Source: Palsa-504 sp963835775
Lineage (GTDB): Bacteria > Actinomycetota > Actinomycetes > Streptosporangiales > Streptosporangiaceae
Reading direction: 5' to 3'
Assembly: GCA_963835775.1 (NCBI GenBank)
Contig: CAWIHB010000025.1
Span: forward strand, 595,834 to 659,833
DNA length: 64,000 bases
The notes beneath the pieces are model-generated. The model had not been told where the DNA came from. It was given only the letters and a program-made list of their open reading frames with translations, and ran no database searches. Each line of letters opens with the position of its first letter. Within the stretch, counting starts at the first letter, position 1. Below are positions 22,280 through 30,578 of the stretch, piece after piece. The position numbers and the translations under genes were made by a program.

Positions 22280-24559
22280 ATGACGGACGAAACACCGTCC
22301 AGGCTATCGGCGCGTGAGGTGGCCGCGGAATATGCCACCGGAACCGTGTTCGACATTACCGAGTGCGCTCGCGAACCGATTCATCTGCTGGGCTCGGTGC
22401 AGTCCCACGGCGCGTTGCTGGCGCTGGCCGAGCCGGACCTGACTATCACAGTGGCCAGCGCGAATACTGCCGCACTGCTGGGGGTGGCGCCGGAGGTGCT
22501 GCTGGGTTTGCCGGTAGCTGACATTCTCGGCGCCGAACAGGCGCTGCACCTGCGCGAGGCAGCGTCTGATGACGACAGCGTCGCCGCGATAGTGCCGGTT
22601 CAGCTGGAGCAGGGCAAGACGGGGTACCAGCTCGAGGCCAGCGTGCACCGCAGCGACGGCCTATTGATCTGCGAGTTCGAGCCGTCCGCGGACCAGCCGT
22701 TCAGGTTCTCGTCGTTCTACCCTGCTGCGCGGCGCGCGCTGCTGCGGTTGGAGGGCACGCGTACGGTGACCGGACTATCCCAGGCCGCGGTGCGGCAGGT
22801 GCGCGCCTTCACCGGCTACGACCGGGTGGTCGCCTACCGTTTTGATGGCGACGGGCCGGGCGAGGTGATCGCGGAGGATCTCGCGCCAGGCTGGGAGCCG
22901 TGGCTCGGGCTATGGTTCCCGGCGATTGACGTGCCGCCGCAGGCACGGCGCCTATACCTGCAGAACTGGATACGGGTCATCGCCGACGTCAACGACCGCG
23001 GGGCGGCGCTGATACCTCCGCAGCGCCCGGGCACCCAGCGGCCCCTGGACTTGTCCGGTTCGGCGCTGCGTACCGTGTCGAGCTACCACCTGGAGTACCT
23101 GCGTAACATCGGCGTGTGCGGCTCCATGTCGCTGTCGCTCATTCAGGATGGCCGGCTGTGGGGACTAATCGCCTGCCACAGCGGCACGCCCCGGCGGCTG
23201 AGCGCCGATCAGCGCGCCGCCTGCGAGATGTTCGGCATCGCGCTGTCGCTGCAGCTCAACGCCGTCGAGGATCGCCAGCGTGCGGCGGGCGAGGCCGAGG
23301 CCCGGCGAGTCTTGCAGCAAGTGATCGACGCGGCCGATGCCGTCGGCCCAGAACGCTTCGGCGAGCACCTCGTCGCGGACGCCCGGCTGTGCAACCTGGT
23401 CGGCGCCGATGGCGTCTATGCGCGCTTCGGCACCGGCTGGCATGCAGCTGGCCTGGTACCGGACGTGTCAGGATGGCCGGCCATGCTGTCGCGCCTGCCC
23501 TCCGGGCCGGTCGGCCGGGCGTGGTCGACGCACCGCCTGGGCGAGGAACTTGGCGAACTGGGCCATCTGGCCGGTGACTGCGCCGGCCTGCTGCTCGTGC
23601 CGCTGAGCTCCACTGGCGATGTGCTGGCCTGGTTCCGCAAGGAGGTATCAACCACCGTTCGGTGGGCCGCCGATCCAGAGCGTCCGGTAGTAACGGGCAG
23701 CCGGGGGCAGCGGCTGACCCCGCGCGGTTCCTCCTCAGTGTGGCAGGAGACCGTACGCGGGCAATGCCTGCCGTGGTCGGGCGAGGCGCACGGCATCGCC
23801 GAGGAGACATACCGGGCCTTGCGCAACGTCGCCGTGTGGCACGCGACGACGCTGCGTGCGGCCGACGCTGAGGTCGTGCGCAGCGATGACGAACTCGAGG
23901 CGTTCGCCCGCGCTGCATCGCATGACCTGAAGGAGCCGCTCCGCGGGATCGTCGACTACGCCACCCTCATAAAGAGGGACTCCGCCGCGCTTGACGAGGC
24001 CACCGTAAAACATCTGGATACCATCCACCGGCTCGCCTCGCGAATGGATGATCTGCTGAACTCGCTACTGGAGTACTCGCGCCTAGCCCAGGCCGACCTG
24101 CGCATGACAACAGTGTCGATGGACGATGTGCTCGATGACATCGAGGAAATCCTCGGCGCTCGTCTCGCCCACGCCGACGTGCGGCTACGCCGTCCGATGC
24201 GGCTGGGCGCCGTTTCCGGTGACCGGATCCGGCTGCAGGAAGTGCTGGTCAATCTGGTCAGCAACGCTATCAATTTCGCCCGGGCCGATCCGCCACGCTG
24301 GGTAGAGGTGGGCTATGAGGAAGCCGTGCCGCCCGAGGCCGAGCAGCCGCTGCGCGCGTTCTACGTTCGCGACAACGGCATTGGCATCGGTGCCGAACAG
24401 CAGGAAGACATCTTCCGGCGCGGGCCCGCACCGAGCGCTCGCGGTGGCGGCGCGGGCGCTGGACTGACCATCAGCCGACGCATCATCGAACGCCATGGCG
24501 GGCAGTTGTGGGTTCGATCGGCGCCAGGGCAGGGCGCCACGTTCTACTTCACGCTCTAG
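22280..24559 (+). CDS. bphP: Bacteriophytochrome sensor histidine kinase
   Basis: A 759-residue red/far-red photosensor kinase. PAS2 (about 20-130) has the biliverdin-attaching cysteine C29 in ITECAREPIHLLGSVQSHG. GAF (about 150-310) carries WFPAIDVPPQARRLYLQN, a variant of the usual PASDIP motif that keeps the aspartate, and SSYHLEYLRNIGV. PHY (about 330-510) has a PRGSSSVW tongue, a variant of PRxSF. HisKA has H548 in SHDLKEPLRG. HATPase has NLVSNAINFA, VRDNGIGIG and the terminal GATFYFTL. ATG follows GGGAGG. No response regulator is adjacent, so its partner may be among the free receivers at 32.7-33.8 or 39.3 kb. Confidence 0.95.
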   Translation: MTDETPSRLSAREVAAEYATGTVFDITECAREPIHLLGSVQSHGALLALAEPDLTITVASANTAALLGVAPEVLLGLPVADILGAEQALHLREAASDDDSVAAIVPVQLEQGKTGYQLEASVHRSDGLLICEFEPSADQPFRFSSFYPAARRALLRLEGTRTVTGLSQAAVRQVRAFTGYDRVVAYRFDGDGPGEVIAEDLAPGWEPWLGLWFPAIDVPPQARRLYLQNWIRVIADVNDRGAALIPPQRPGTQRPLDLSGSALRTVSSYHLEYLRNIGVCGSMSLSLIQDGRLWGLIACHSGTPRRLSADQRAACEMFGIALSLQLNAVEDRQRAAGEAEARRVLQQVIDAADAVGPERFGEHLVADARLCNLVGADGVYARFGTGWHAAGLVPDVSGWPAMLSRLPSGPVGRAWSTHRLGEELGELGHLAGDCAGLLLVPLSSTGDVLAWFRKEVSTTVRWAADPERPVVTGSRGQRLTPRGSSSVWQETVRGQCLPWSGEAHGIAEETYRALRNVAVWHATTLRAADAEVVRSDDELEAFARAASHDLKEPLRGIVDYATLIKRDSAALDEATVKHLDTIHRLASRMDDLLNSLLEYSRLAQADLRMTTVSMDDVLDDIEEILGARLAHADVRLRRPMRLGAVSGDRIRLQEVLVNLVSNAINFARADPPRWVEVGYEEAVPPEAEQPLRAFYVRDNGIGIGAEQQEDIFRRGPAPSARGGGAGAGLTISRRIIERHGGQLWVRSAPGQGATFYFTL

Positions 24560-24579
24560 ACGCTGCCCGAATGCCGCCG

Positions 24580-24855
24580 TCAGGAACTGGCTGGCCGGGC
24601 CCAAGGCAGGGCCTCGGCTTCTTTCTCGGCGACCTCCTCCAGGTCCGCCTGCCGGTGCGTCTCGTCCTCCCCCAGGGCCCTGTGGATCGCCGCGGCTTGC
24701 TCCTCGCCCACCGTCGCCTCAGCCTCGGCCAGCCCGGCCTGGGCCTTCGCAGCCTTCGCCTGTGCCCTGGCCGCCTTCCCCCGCGACCGGTGCCTGCCTT
24801 GGCTGCTCACGCCGCCGAGCGTCAAGATGCTCACGGCCTTCCAGATAAGTCCCAT
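24580..24855 (-). CDS. Small Ala/Glu-rich protein of unknown function
   Basis: 91 residues: a short hydrophobic start (MGLIWKAVSILTLGG), a basic stretch (RHRSRGKAAR), then an Ala/Glu/Gln-rich region likely to form one long helix. ATG is preceded by AGGGGA at a good distance. A GGGCC-CTTG-GTCCC palindrome lies 74 bp upstream. No family recognised. It converges on the phytochrome gene with a 20-bp gap. It may be a small membrane-associated stress protein; that is inference. Confidence 0.6.
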   Translation of the reverse strand: MGLIWKAVSILTLGGVSSQGRHRSRGKAARAQAKAAKAQAGLAEAEATVGEEQAAAIHRALGEDETHRQADLEEVAEKEAEALPWARPASS

Positions 24856-24928
24856 GAGACCGTCCCCTAGCTGCCCTTAGGCCTTTCAAATCCCGGTTCA
24901 CCATCTTCGATGGCGGTCAGGAAAGCAA

Positions 24929-24942
24929 GGGCCCTTGGTCCC
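24929..24942. promoter_or_regulatory. DosR/DevR-like palindrome upstream of the small gene at 24580
   Basis: GGGCC-CTTG-GTCCC, one mismatch from the perfect core, 74 bp before the minus-strand ATG at 24855. The rest of 24856-25280 contains only a possible small membrane ORF and the promoter region of the beta-helix gene. Confidence 0.4.
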
Positions 24943-25060
24943 GTACGGCCGCCGATCCTGGCCGGCCTTGCCTGTGCCGTACCTCGACATCGGCGCCACC
25001 TGCCCGGTCCGCCGCCACCCGCGAGGCAGCCCGGGCCATAGACGCCTGGTGCCGCGTCGT

Positions 25061-25177
25061 CTACGCCGGAGTCCGCGGCGCAGGAACATGGCGTCCGGGC
25101 CGGAAGGCCCGGACGAGAAAGAAAACCAGGGCCAAAGGACCCGGGCCGAAATACCAGATCCAAAGGACAGGGGAAAT
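25061..25177 (-). other. Possible small single-pass membrane ORF (non-ATG start)
   Basis: This frame encodes ISPVLWIWYFGPGPLALVFF followed by LVRAFRPGRHVPAP and a stop: one good transmembrane segment and a basic tail, about 38 residues. AGGGAGG lies just upstream, but the only start at the right distance is ATT; an ATG nearby is in another frame. It may be a small gene broken by a frameshift, or chance. Confidence 0.2.
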
Positions 25178-25280
25178 GCCATGCCTCCCTAAAGACAGGG
25201 AATTCTCCTCTGGGGGACGGGAGAAATATCGCCGATAATGATCATGACAGCTCAGCGGGCAAATGAGAGAAGGCAATGTC

Positions 25281-26327
25281 ATGACCACCAAACGAAACGA
25301 CGCCGCCCGAATCCGCACCGGGCGGGAGCCGCCCGGCTCACCCGCATCCGGGGAACATCCGCCCGCGGGCCGCCGCAGGCGGATGTTCGTCGCGGCCGTG
25401 CTCGGCGTCGCGGCGCTCGCCGTACTGAGTGCCCTCGCCGCGGTGGGCGCCTTCAACGGGAACGCCGCGGCGCTCACCAACTGCGCGGCCCTGCCCACCA
25501 GCTGCAATTACCCGGGCGCGACGAACACCGGCGTACCCGCCGGGACGACCCTGAAGTCGGTGCCGAGCCAGGTGTCCAGCGGGCCGGGCTGGTCCTACAA
25601 CACCGCGGATAAAGCCGTGTTCGTGACCGTGAACGGGACGGTGCTCAGCGGCCTGTACATTCCCTACACCCTCGTGATCGAAGCCTCCAACGTGACGGTC
25701 AAGGATGTCCAGGTCGTGACCGGCGGGGCTTTCGGCATCGGCCTCAGGCACACTGCCGGCGTCACGATCGAGAATTCCACCATCAGCGGCCTGAACCTGA
25801 CGACGGGCCGCGTCGACGCGGCAATCTCTGATGTTTACGGCGACTCGACCGGGGAGGTCATCAAGGACAACAACATCTCCGAGTTCAGGGTCGGCGTCCA
25901 GCTGGAAACCGGGCTGGTGGAAGGCAATTACATTCACGCCCCCGGCTACATCGCCGGAGACCACACCGACGGCATCGTGAACATGACCGCGGGCACGGCG
26001 CCGCTGACGATCCAGGACAACACGATCTTCATCAACCTGTCGCAGACCAGCGCCATCAGCCTCGACGTTTTTGCCGCCGCCGGCGTGCCGGTGGCGAACA
26101 AGACCATCGAGAATAACTTCCTCGCGGGCGGCGGCTACGCCATCTACGCCGGTGCCGACCTGGGCACCACCACCTCGAACATCCTCATCGAGGGCAACCG
26201 GTTCGGCCAGCTCTACTACCCCAAGAGCGGCCAGTTCGGTCCCGTCACCTACTTCGACCCCGCCGGGACGGGCAACGTCTGGTCGGGCAACTCCTGGGAC
26301 ACCACCGGGCAGACCGTTCCCTCGTGA
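25281..26327 (+). CDS. Exported right-handed beta-helix protein
   Basis: 348 residues from ATG 25281, preceded by GAGAAGG. The N-terminus has a basic stretch (RRRRM) and one hydrophobic segment (about 36-58: FVAAVLGVAALAVLSALAAV), a signal peptide or anchor. The mature part has repeated short beta strands with N/T/V ladders (NVTVKDVQV, GVTIENSTISGLN, GEVIKDNNIS, TIQDNTIFIN, NILIEGNRFG), typical of pectate-lyase-like parallel beta-helices. No catalytic set is identifiable. It is probably a cell-surface or secreted polysaccharide-interacting protein. A strong hairpin follows. Confidence 0.8.
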   Translation: MTTKRNDAARIRTGREPPGSPASGEHPPAGRRRRMFVAAVLGVAALAVLSALAAVGAFNGNAAALTNCAALPTSCNYPGATNTGVPAGTTLKSVPSQVSSGPGWSYNTADKAVFVTVNGTVLSGLYIPYTLVIEASNVTVKDVQVVTGGAFGIGLRHTAGVTIENSTISGLNLTTGRVDAAISDVYGDSTGEVIKDNNISEFRVGVQLETGLVEGNYIHAPGYIAGDHTDGIVNMTAGTAPLTIQDNTIFINLSQTSAISLDVFAAAGVPVANKTIENNFLAGGGYAIYAGADLGTTTSNILIEGNRFGQLYYPKSGQFGPVTYFDPAGTGNVWSGNSWDTTGQTVPS

Positions 26328-26468
26328 CCGTGGCATGGTGACGGGCCGGCGACGTCTGCTCGCGATCCGCGCCACGTCAGGCGCGCCGCCCCGTCGGCCC
26401 GACTGAGCTCGCCGGACCCGCCGACCTCTACACCACCATGATCGGCAGCTAACCTGCCCCCAGTCCCA

Positions 26469-26502
26469 CGCGCCCCCCCGGACATCCGCCCAGGGGGGCG
26501 CG
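26469..26502 (+). terminator. Hairpin terminator after the beta-helix gene
   Basis: A ten-base GC stem (26469-26478 with 26493-26502) around a 14-nt loop, 142 bp past the stop. The rest of 26328-26658 shows no gene; it is locally AT-richer near 26545-26580 and probably holds the next gene's promoter. Confidence 0.6.
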
Positions 26503-26658
26503 GTCGGGCAGCGTGCGGGGTAATGGCACCCGTTGAGCGCGAGTGTACGTAACTACTAAACGTGTGATACCGTCACTCTTAGTGAGGATAGAGGCACGCT
26601 GGCACGGCGGCTTGCCGCACCGCAGCGCCTTCTGAGCAGTGACTGGGGATGACTTCAT

Positions 26659-27534
26659 ATGGTCGATCGGGGCATCGAGCGCCTCGAATTCCCGGACCGG
26701 TCCGAAGTCAGATCCGGCAGCGAGCACCGCGCGGGCCAGGAATCTCCAGCAGGCCGACGGCGGGCGCAGTGGCAGCAGGCTCAGCGCCTGGAAAGCCTCG
26801 GCCAACTCGCGGGCGAGATCGCCCAGGACTTCAACAACCTCCTCGCCGTGATCCTCAGCTATGCATCCTTTGTCTCGGCGGAACTCGCCGCCCCATCCGG
26901 ACCCGATTCGCCCGAGCGCCTGAAGTCAGTCCGCCGCGACCTCAGGCAGATCACGCTGGCCGCCGAACGGGCGGCGGGCCGCACGTGCCAGCCGCTGGCC
27001 TTCGTCCACCCGGCGGTGGTCCACCCGCAGGTCGTCGGCCTTGACCACGGCGTCACCGATATGCAGGAGGTGCTGCGCCGGACCCTCGGCGAGCACGTCG
27101 AACTGGTCACGGCTCTCGCCGGTGACCTGTGGCCGGTCCTGGCCGACCCAGACCAGCAGGCCCTCCTCGGTTCGATCATGGCAGGTGCCGCGGGCTACGT
27201 ATCGAAACAGACAGGTGGAGCCGACCCCGCGAGCACCGCGCCGACGGCCGCGGCCGGCCCGCCGATGCTCGGCCCGTACGCGCCGCGCCAGGTAACGGCG
27301 CGACGGCGGGACCGCGTGGCCCGCGAGGACCCGGTGGTGGCGCTAACCCGGCAGGAGAAGCGGGTGCTTGACCTGATCGGCGAAGGACTGACCAACCGCC
27401 AGATCGCGGAGCACATGTCCCTCGCGGAAAAGACCGCGAAGAACTATGTGTCCGCACTGCTAGCCAAGCTTGGCATGCACCGCCGCGCGGAAGCTGCTGC
27501 CTTCGCCGTCCGGCACGCTTCAGACCACGACTGA
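26659..27534 (+). CDS. Chimera: inactive histidine-kinase fragment fused to DosR/NarL-type HTH
   Basis: 291 residues. The N-terminal part is a HisKA dimerisation domain (QRLESLGQLAGEIAQDFNNL) in which the phospho-histidine of the usual AHDFNN motif is Gln56. The kinase runs to WPVLADPDQ (about 166) and then stops short of the ATPase domain. It continues directly with ALLGSIMAGAAGYVSKQ, the last strand/helix of a NarL-family receiver. A linker and a LuxR/NarL HTH follow (about 228-275: LTRQEKRVLDLIGEGLTNRQ, AEKTAKNYVSALLAKLGM), very like DosR/DevR. No phosphoacceptor aspartate or ATP site remains. It looks like a recombination between adjacent kinase and regulator genes. A DNA-binding, unphosphorylated regulator is possible. 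Confidence 0.8.
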   Translation: MVDRGIERLEFPDRSEVRSGSEHRAGQESPAGRRRAQWQQAQRLESLGQLAGEIAQDFNNLLAVILSYASFVSAELAAPSGPDSPERLKSVRRDLRQITLAAERAAGRTCQPLAFVHPAVVHPQVVGLDHGVTDMQEVLRRTLGEHVELVTALAGDLWPVLADPDQQALLGSIMAGAAGYVSKQTGGADPASTAPTAAAGPPMLGPYAPRQVTARRRDRVAREDPVVALTRQEKRVLDLIGEGLTNRQIAEHMSLAEKTAKNYVSALLAKLGMHRRAEAAAFAVRHASDHD

Positions 27535-27736
27535 ACGCTTCGGTCTGACCACGTTCGGCACGCTTTACCTCAACCTCGCAGGCGACTGCCCGCGCCACGC
27601 TCGGCGCGTTCCGGCCCGTGTCCGCCCACGCCGAGGCGATTCACCTTCCTCGCCCTGGCCGACCTGGGTGCCGTGGGCCGCCGTCGTCCACGTCATTGAA
27701 CGTCGGACTTGAATACCCCATGGGCCCGAATGGCCT

Positions 27737-27800
27737 GGGTCGAATGGCCTGGGTCGAATGGGTCGAATGGGTCGAATGGGTCGAATGGCCTGGGTCGAAT
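27737..27800. repeat. Microsatellite-like tandem repeat of GGGTCGAAT
   Basis: Six copies of GGGTCGAAT start at 27737, 27751, 27760, 27769, 27778 and 27792, some followed by a GGCCT spacer (period 9 or 14). It lies 98 bp upstream of the next ATG in a gene-free stretch (27535-27897) otherwise without recognisable content. Copy number could vary by slippage. Confidence 0.9.
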
Positions 27801-27897
27801 GGCTGTGAAAATAAGACCCGTTTGACTCCGTTCCGTGGCTTCTAGCTCACGTATAGTGACTAGAACCACATGAAACGAGTCGCCCGAAGGAGATGTC

Positions 27898-28521
27898 ATG
27901 CCTGCGACGAGAGACACCGGTCATGGTCGGCGGCTGCGGTCCGGGGCTGCTCCGCACGGCCCTCCCGATGTGGGCGCGCTGGCGAGGGAGGCTGTGATCA
28001 GCTTCCTGCGGGACGCATCGAAGGCCACGGCAGAAAGGGAAGCCGTACGAGCGGGAGCTGCTGGAACCGACGCCGAGGCCACCGTTACCGCGGCGGCGGG
28101 AGACACCGCTGGGGACGGCGCGAGCGAGGCTGATTGGATCGCCGTGACGCGAGAACCGGAGGCGATGCCCCGGGATGCGATCTCCGCCGCCAGCCCTGTC
28201 GCCGCCGGGTCGGATGCCTGGCGTCTAGCGGCCATCAGCACCGCCGCGCTGGACCGGATTGAGGCAGCGGCGGCCAACGTGGAGGCGGATATCGCTGTCG
28301 CTCACCGGGCGTACGTTGAACTGCAGGCCGGCGCCGGAGCCGCTGCCGAGGCCGCGGTACGTGCAGCGGAGTCGGCCATGGCATCGGCAGGCACGGCCGT
28401 GGAGGCCGAGCGGCAGGTAAAGATCAGCCTGCGCCAGGTCAGGCAGAATGTGGTGATCACCACCGTCCTGGTCGCAATCGTGATCGTTGTCCTCGCGCTG
28501 GCAACATCCTCCGTCCACTGA
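27898..28521 (+). CDS. Tail-anchored Ala-rich protein of unknown function
   Basis: 207 residues. Near-ideal AAGGAG ribosome site 6 bp before ATG. The N-terminal half is low-complexity and Ala/Glu/Thr-rich, the middle (about 110-180) is predicted helical (ALDRIEAAAANVEADIAVAH), and the last 20-odd residues form one membrane segment (VVITTVLVAIVIVVLALAT) ending in SSVH. This is a tail-anchor topology with most of the protein in the cytoplasm. No family recognised. It lies just before the PAS-kinase cluster on the same strand, but 347 bp away. Confidence 0.65.
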   Translation: MPATRDTGHGRRLRSGAAPHGPPDVGALAREAVISFLRDASKATAEREAVRAGAAGTDAEATVTAAAGDTAGDGASEADWIAVTREPEAMPRDAISAASPVAAGSDAWRLAAISTAALDRIEAAAANVEADIAVAHRAYVELQAGAGAAAEAAVRAAESAMASAGTAVEAERQVKISLRQVRQNVVITTVLVAIVIVVLALATSSVH

Positions 28522-28868
28522 GACCCGAATACCTACGATATGCCGACGGGCGGAAATCATCGAATTTATCACGAGAACAGGGACCGTTAAGTGTTCTCCG
28601 GTTGTGCTGGTTGCCACGTTCGCCCGCTTTAGTATCAATTTATGAAAATTGTTAGCTCGTACCCCGATTTGGGTGCCGGCATGATTTCCCGTAGCGGATG
28701 ATCATCTAATTGCTATAGGACTGTTAGCACTTCCAGCATTGCCGCAGTCGAGTTAGTGTAACTGTACAGAAGCTGATCCGTGACTACCGCCTCGGGGGCG
28801 GGCACGTGGACAACACGGTGCCAACCGGCTTGATCGGTGCTGGTTCGCGGTAGGAGGTTCTCATAAGG
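28522..28868. other. AT-rich intergenic region before the PAS-kinase cluster
   Basis: This 347-bp stretch is clearly lower in GC than its surroundings (AATTTATCACG, ATCAATTTATGAAAATTG, AATTGCTATAGG) and has no credible gene. It probably carries the promoter of the signalling cluster. GGAGG at 28855 may be the leader of the next GTG start. Confidence 0.4.
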
Positions 28869-30575
28869 GTGCACGCGGACGATTCACCAGAAAGCTCCGT
28901 GGCCGCGCGTCCCGGGCGTCCGGGCCATCGCGCCACCGGATCCAAGCTCCTGACCGCTATCGTCGAGTCATCAGACGACGCCATCCTCAGCAAGACGCTG
29001 GACGGCGTCATCACGTCATGGAACAAGGCGGCGGAGCGCATCTACGGCTACCAGGCGGCGGAGATAATCGGGCGTTCCGTCTCGCTCCTGATACCGCCAG
29101 ACCGTCCTGATGAGATGGCCGAGATCCTTGACCGGATCCGCATCGGTAAGCGGGTCGATCACTACGAGACCACGCGATGCAGGAAGGATGGCGCGACCAT
29201 CGAGATCTCGCTCACCGTGTCGCCCGTTCGCGATGCGGCTGGCGAAATCGTCGGCGCGTCATCGATCGCTCACATCATCACCGAATCCGATCGCCGTCAG
29301 GCGCAGGCTCGAGCCGCGTCGCAGTACTCCCACAGCCTGATCGAGGCCAGCCCGGATCCGCTGGTGACGATCAGCCCAGAGGGCAAGATCACCGACGTGA
29401 ACGAGGCGGCGATCCGGGTGACCGGGGTGGAGCGGGCGCAGTTGGTCGGCACGGACTTCTCGGACTACTTCACCGAGCCGGACCGGGCCCGCGAGGGTTA
29501 CCGCCAGGTATTCGCGCAGGGCTTCGTCGCCGACTACCCGCTGACCATCAGGCAGGCGGGCGGCGACTCGATCGAGGTGCTCTTCAACGCCCCGGTGTAC
29601 AAGGACGCGGCCGGCGACGTGCTCGGCGTGCTCGCCGCCGCCCGCGGCGGCATCGATTCGAACCGGCAAATGCGAGAGTTTTCGGAAACTAAGGCGTTCC
29701 TGGACAACATCCTGCAGAGCTCCACGAAGTACTCGATCATCGGGATGGGCCTCGACCACCATATTCTTTCCTGGAACAACGGAGCGTCCCGCAACTACGG
29801 CTATGCCGCGGAAGAGGTCATCGGCAAGGACTCGAACATCCTCCATTCACCGCAAGACGTGGAGTCTGGTGCCGTCAACCGCCTGCGGGCTACCGCATAT
29901 AAGGATGGTCTGGCCGAGGGTACGTTCGAGCGAGTCAGGAAGGATGGCTCCCGATTCACCGCCAGCGTGGTCGTGACCCGGCGCGACGACACCCTGGGGC
30001 ACCCGGTCGGCTTCCTCTTGATGAGCCACGACATCTCGGAGAAGGTGCTAGCCGAGGAGAAACTCCGTTCGACCGCTATGTACTCCCGCAGCCTCATCGA
30101 GGCCAGCCTGGACCCGCTGGTGACGATTAGCCCGGAGGGCAAGATCACCGACGTGAACGAGGCGGCGATCCGGGTGACCGGGGTGGAGCGGGCGCATTTG
30201 GTCGGCACGGACTTCTCGGACTACTTCACCGAGCCGGACCGGGCCCGCAAGGGTTACCGCCAGGTATTCGCGCAGGGCTTCGTCACCGACTACCCGCTGA
30301 CCATCAGGCACACCGGCGGCGCCCTGACCGACGTGCTCTACAACGCCTCGGTATACAAGGACGAGGCCGACAACGTGCTCGGCGTCTTCGCCGTCGCCCG
30401 CGACGTCACCGCCCAGAGGCGAGCTGAGAGCGAAGTAGCGAAACAGAGAGCGCGGGAACTCGAGCGGCTCGCCGAGCTCGAGCGCTTCCAGAAGCTCACC
30501 GTCGGACGTGAGCTGCGCATGATCGAGCTCAAGAAGGAGATCGAAGACCTGCGAGCCGCAGCCGAAGGTAAATGA
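28869..30575 (+). CDS. Four-PAS-domain sensor protein without kinase domain
   Basis: 568 residues, GTG start. PAS1 (about 25-145: SSDDAILSKTLDGVITSWNK), PAS2 (about 153-265: ASPDPLVTISPEGKITDVNE), PAS3 (about 275-395: SIIGMGLDHHILSWNNGASR) and PAS4 (about 405-515, nearly identical to PAS2). A charged coiled coil ends the protein (RARELERLAELERFQKLTV, LKKEIEDLRAAAEGK). No transmembrane segment, so it acts in the cytoplasm. Ligands or cofactors cannot be inferred. The kinase gene starts 3 bp later, so the pair looks like a sensor kinase split into two chains that may join through their coiled coils. Confidence 0.9.
   Translation: MHADDSPESSVAARPGRPGHRATGSKLLTAIVESSDDAILSKTLDGVITSWNKAAERIYGYQAAEIIGRSVSLLIPPDRPDEMAEILDRIRIGKRVDHYETTRCRKDGATIEISLTVSPVRDAAGEIVGASSIAHIITESDRRQAQARAASQYSHSLIEASPDPLVTISPEGKITDVNEAAIRVTGVERAQLVGTDFSDYFTEPDRAREGYRQVFAQGFVADYPLTIRQAGGDSIEVLFNAPVYKDAAGDVLGVLAAARGGIDSNRQMREFSETKAFLDNILQSSTKYSIIGMGLDHHILSWNNGASRNYGYAAEEVIGKDSNILHSPQDVESGAVNRLRATAYKDGLAEGTFERVRKDGSRFTASVVVTRRDDTLGHPVGFLLMSHDISEKVLAEEKLRSTAMYSRSLIEASLDPLVTISPEGKITDVNEAAIRVTGVERAHLVGTDFSDYFTEPDRARKGYRQVFAQGFVTDYPLTIRHTGGALTDVLYNASVYKDEADNVLGVFAVARDVTAQRRAESEVAKQRARELERLAELERFQKLTVGRELRMIELKKEIEDLRAAAEGK
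29325..29554 (+). repeat. Internal direct repeat, copy 1 (PAS2)
   Basis: This 230-bp stretch recurs at 30081-30310, exactly 756 bp (252 codons) downstream, with only nine mismatches by eye. The PAS1 and PAS3 sequences are unrelated at DNA level, so PAS2-PAS4 identity is recent duplication or gene conversion. Confidence 0.9.
30081..30310 (+). repeat. Internal direct repeat, copy 2 (PAS4)
   Basis: Second copy of the 230-bp PAS repeat in the same gene, in the same frame as copy 1. Identity drops sharply beyond 30310, where the two PAS domains diverge in their last strands. Confidence 0.9.
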
Positions 30576-30578
30576 CGG

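Noticed and set aside
25338..26375. An open frame of 345 codons on the minus strand opposite the beta-helix protein
   Set aside because: The plus strand has a signal peptide and beta-helix repeats. The minus-strand product is V/D/G/H-rich shadow sequence.
27737..27800. Tandem repeat considered as a CRISPR fragment
   Set aside because: Units are 9 bp and contiguous, there are no unique 30-nt spacers, and no cas gene is present.
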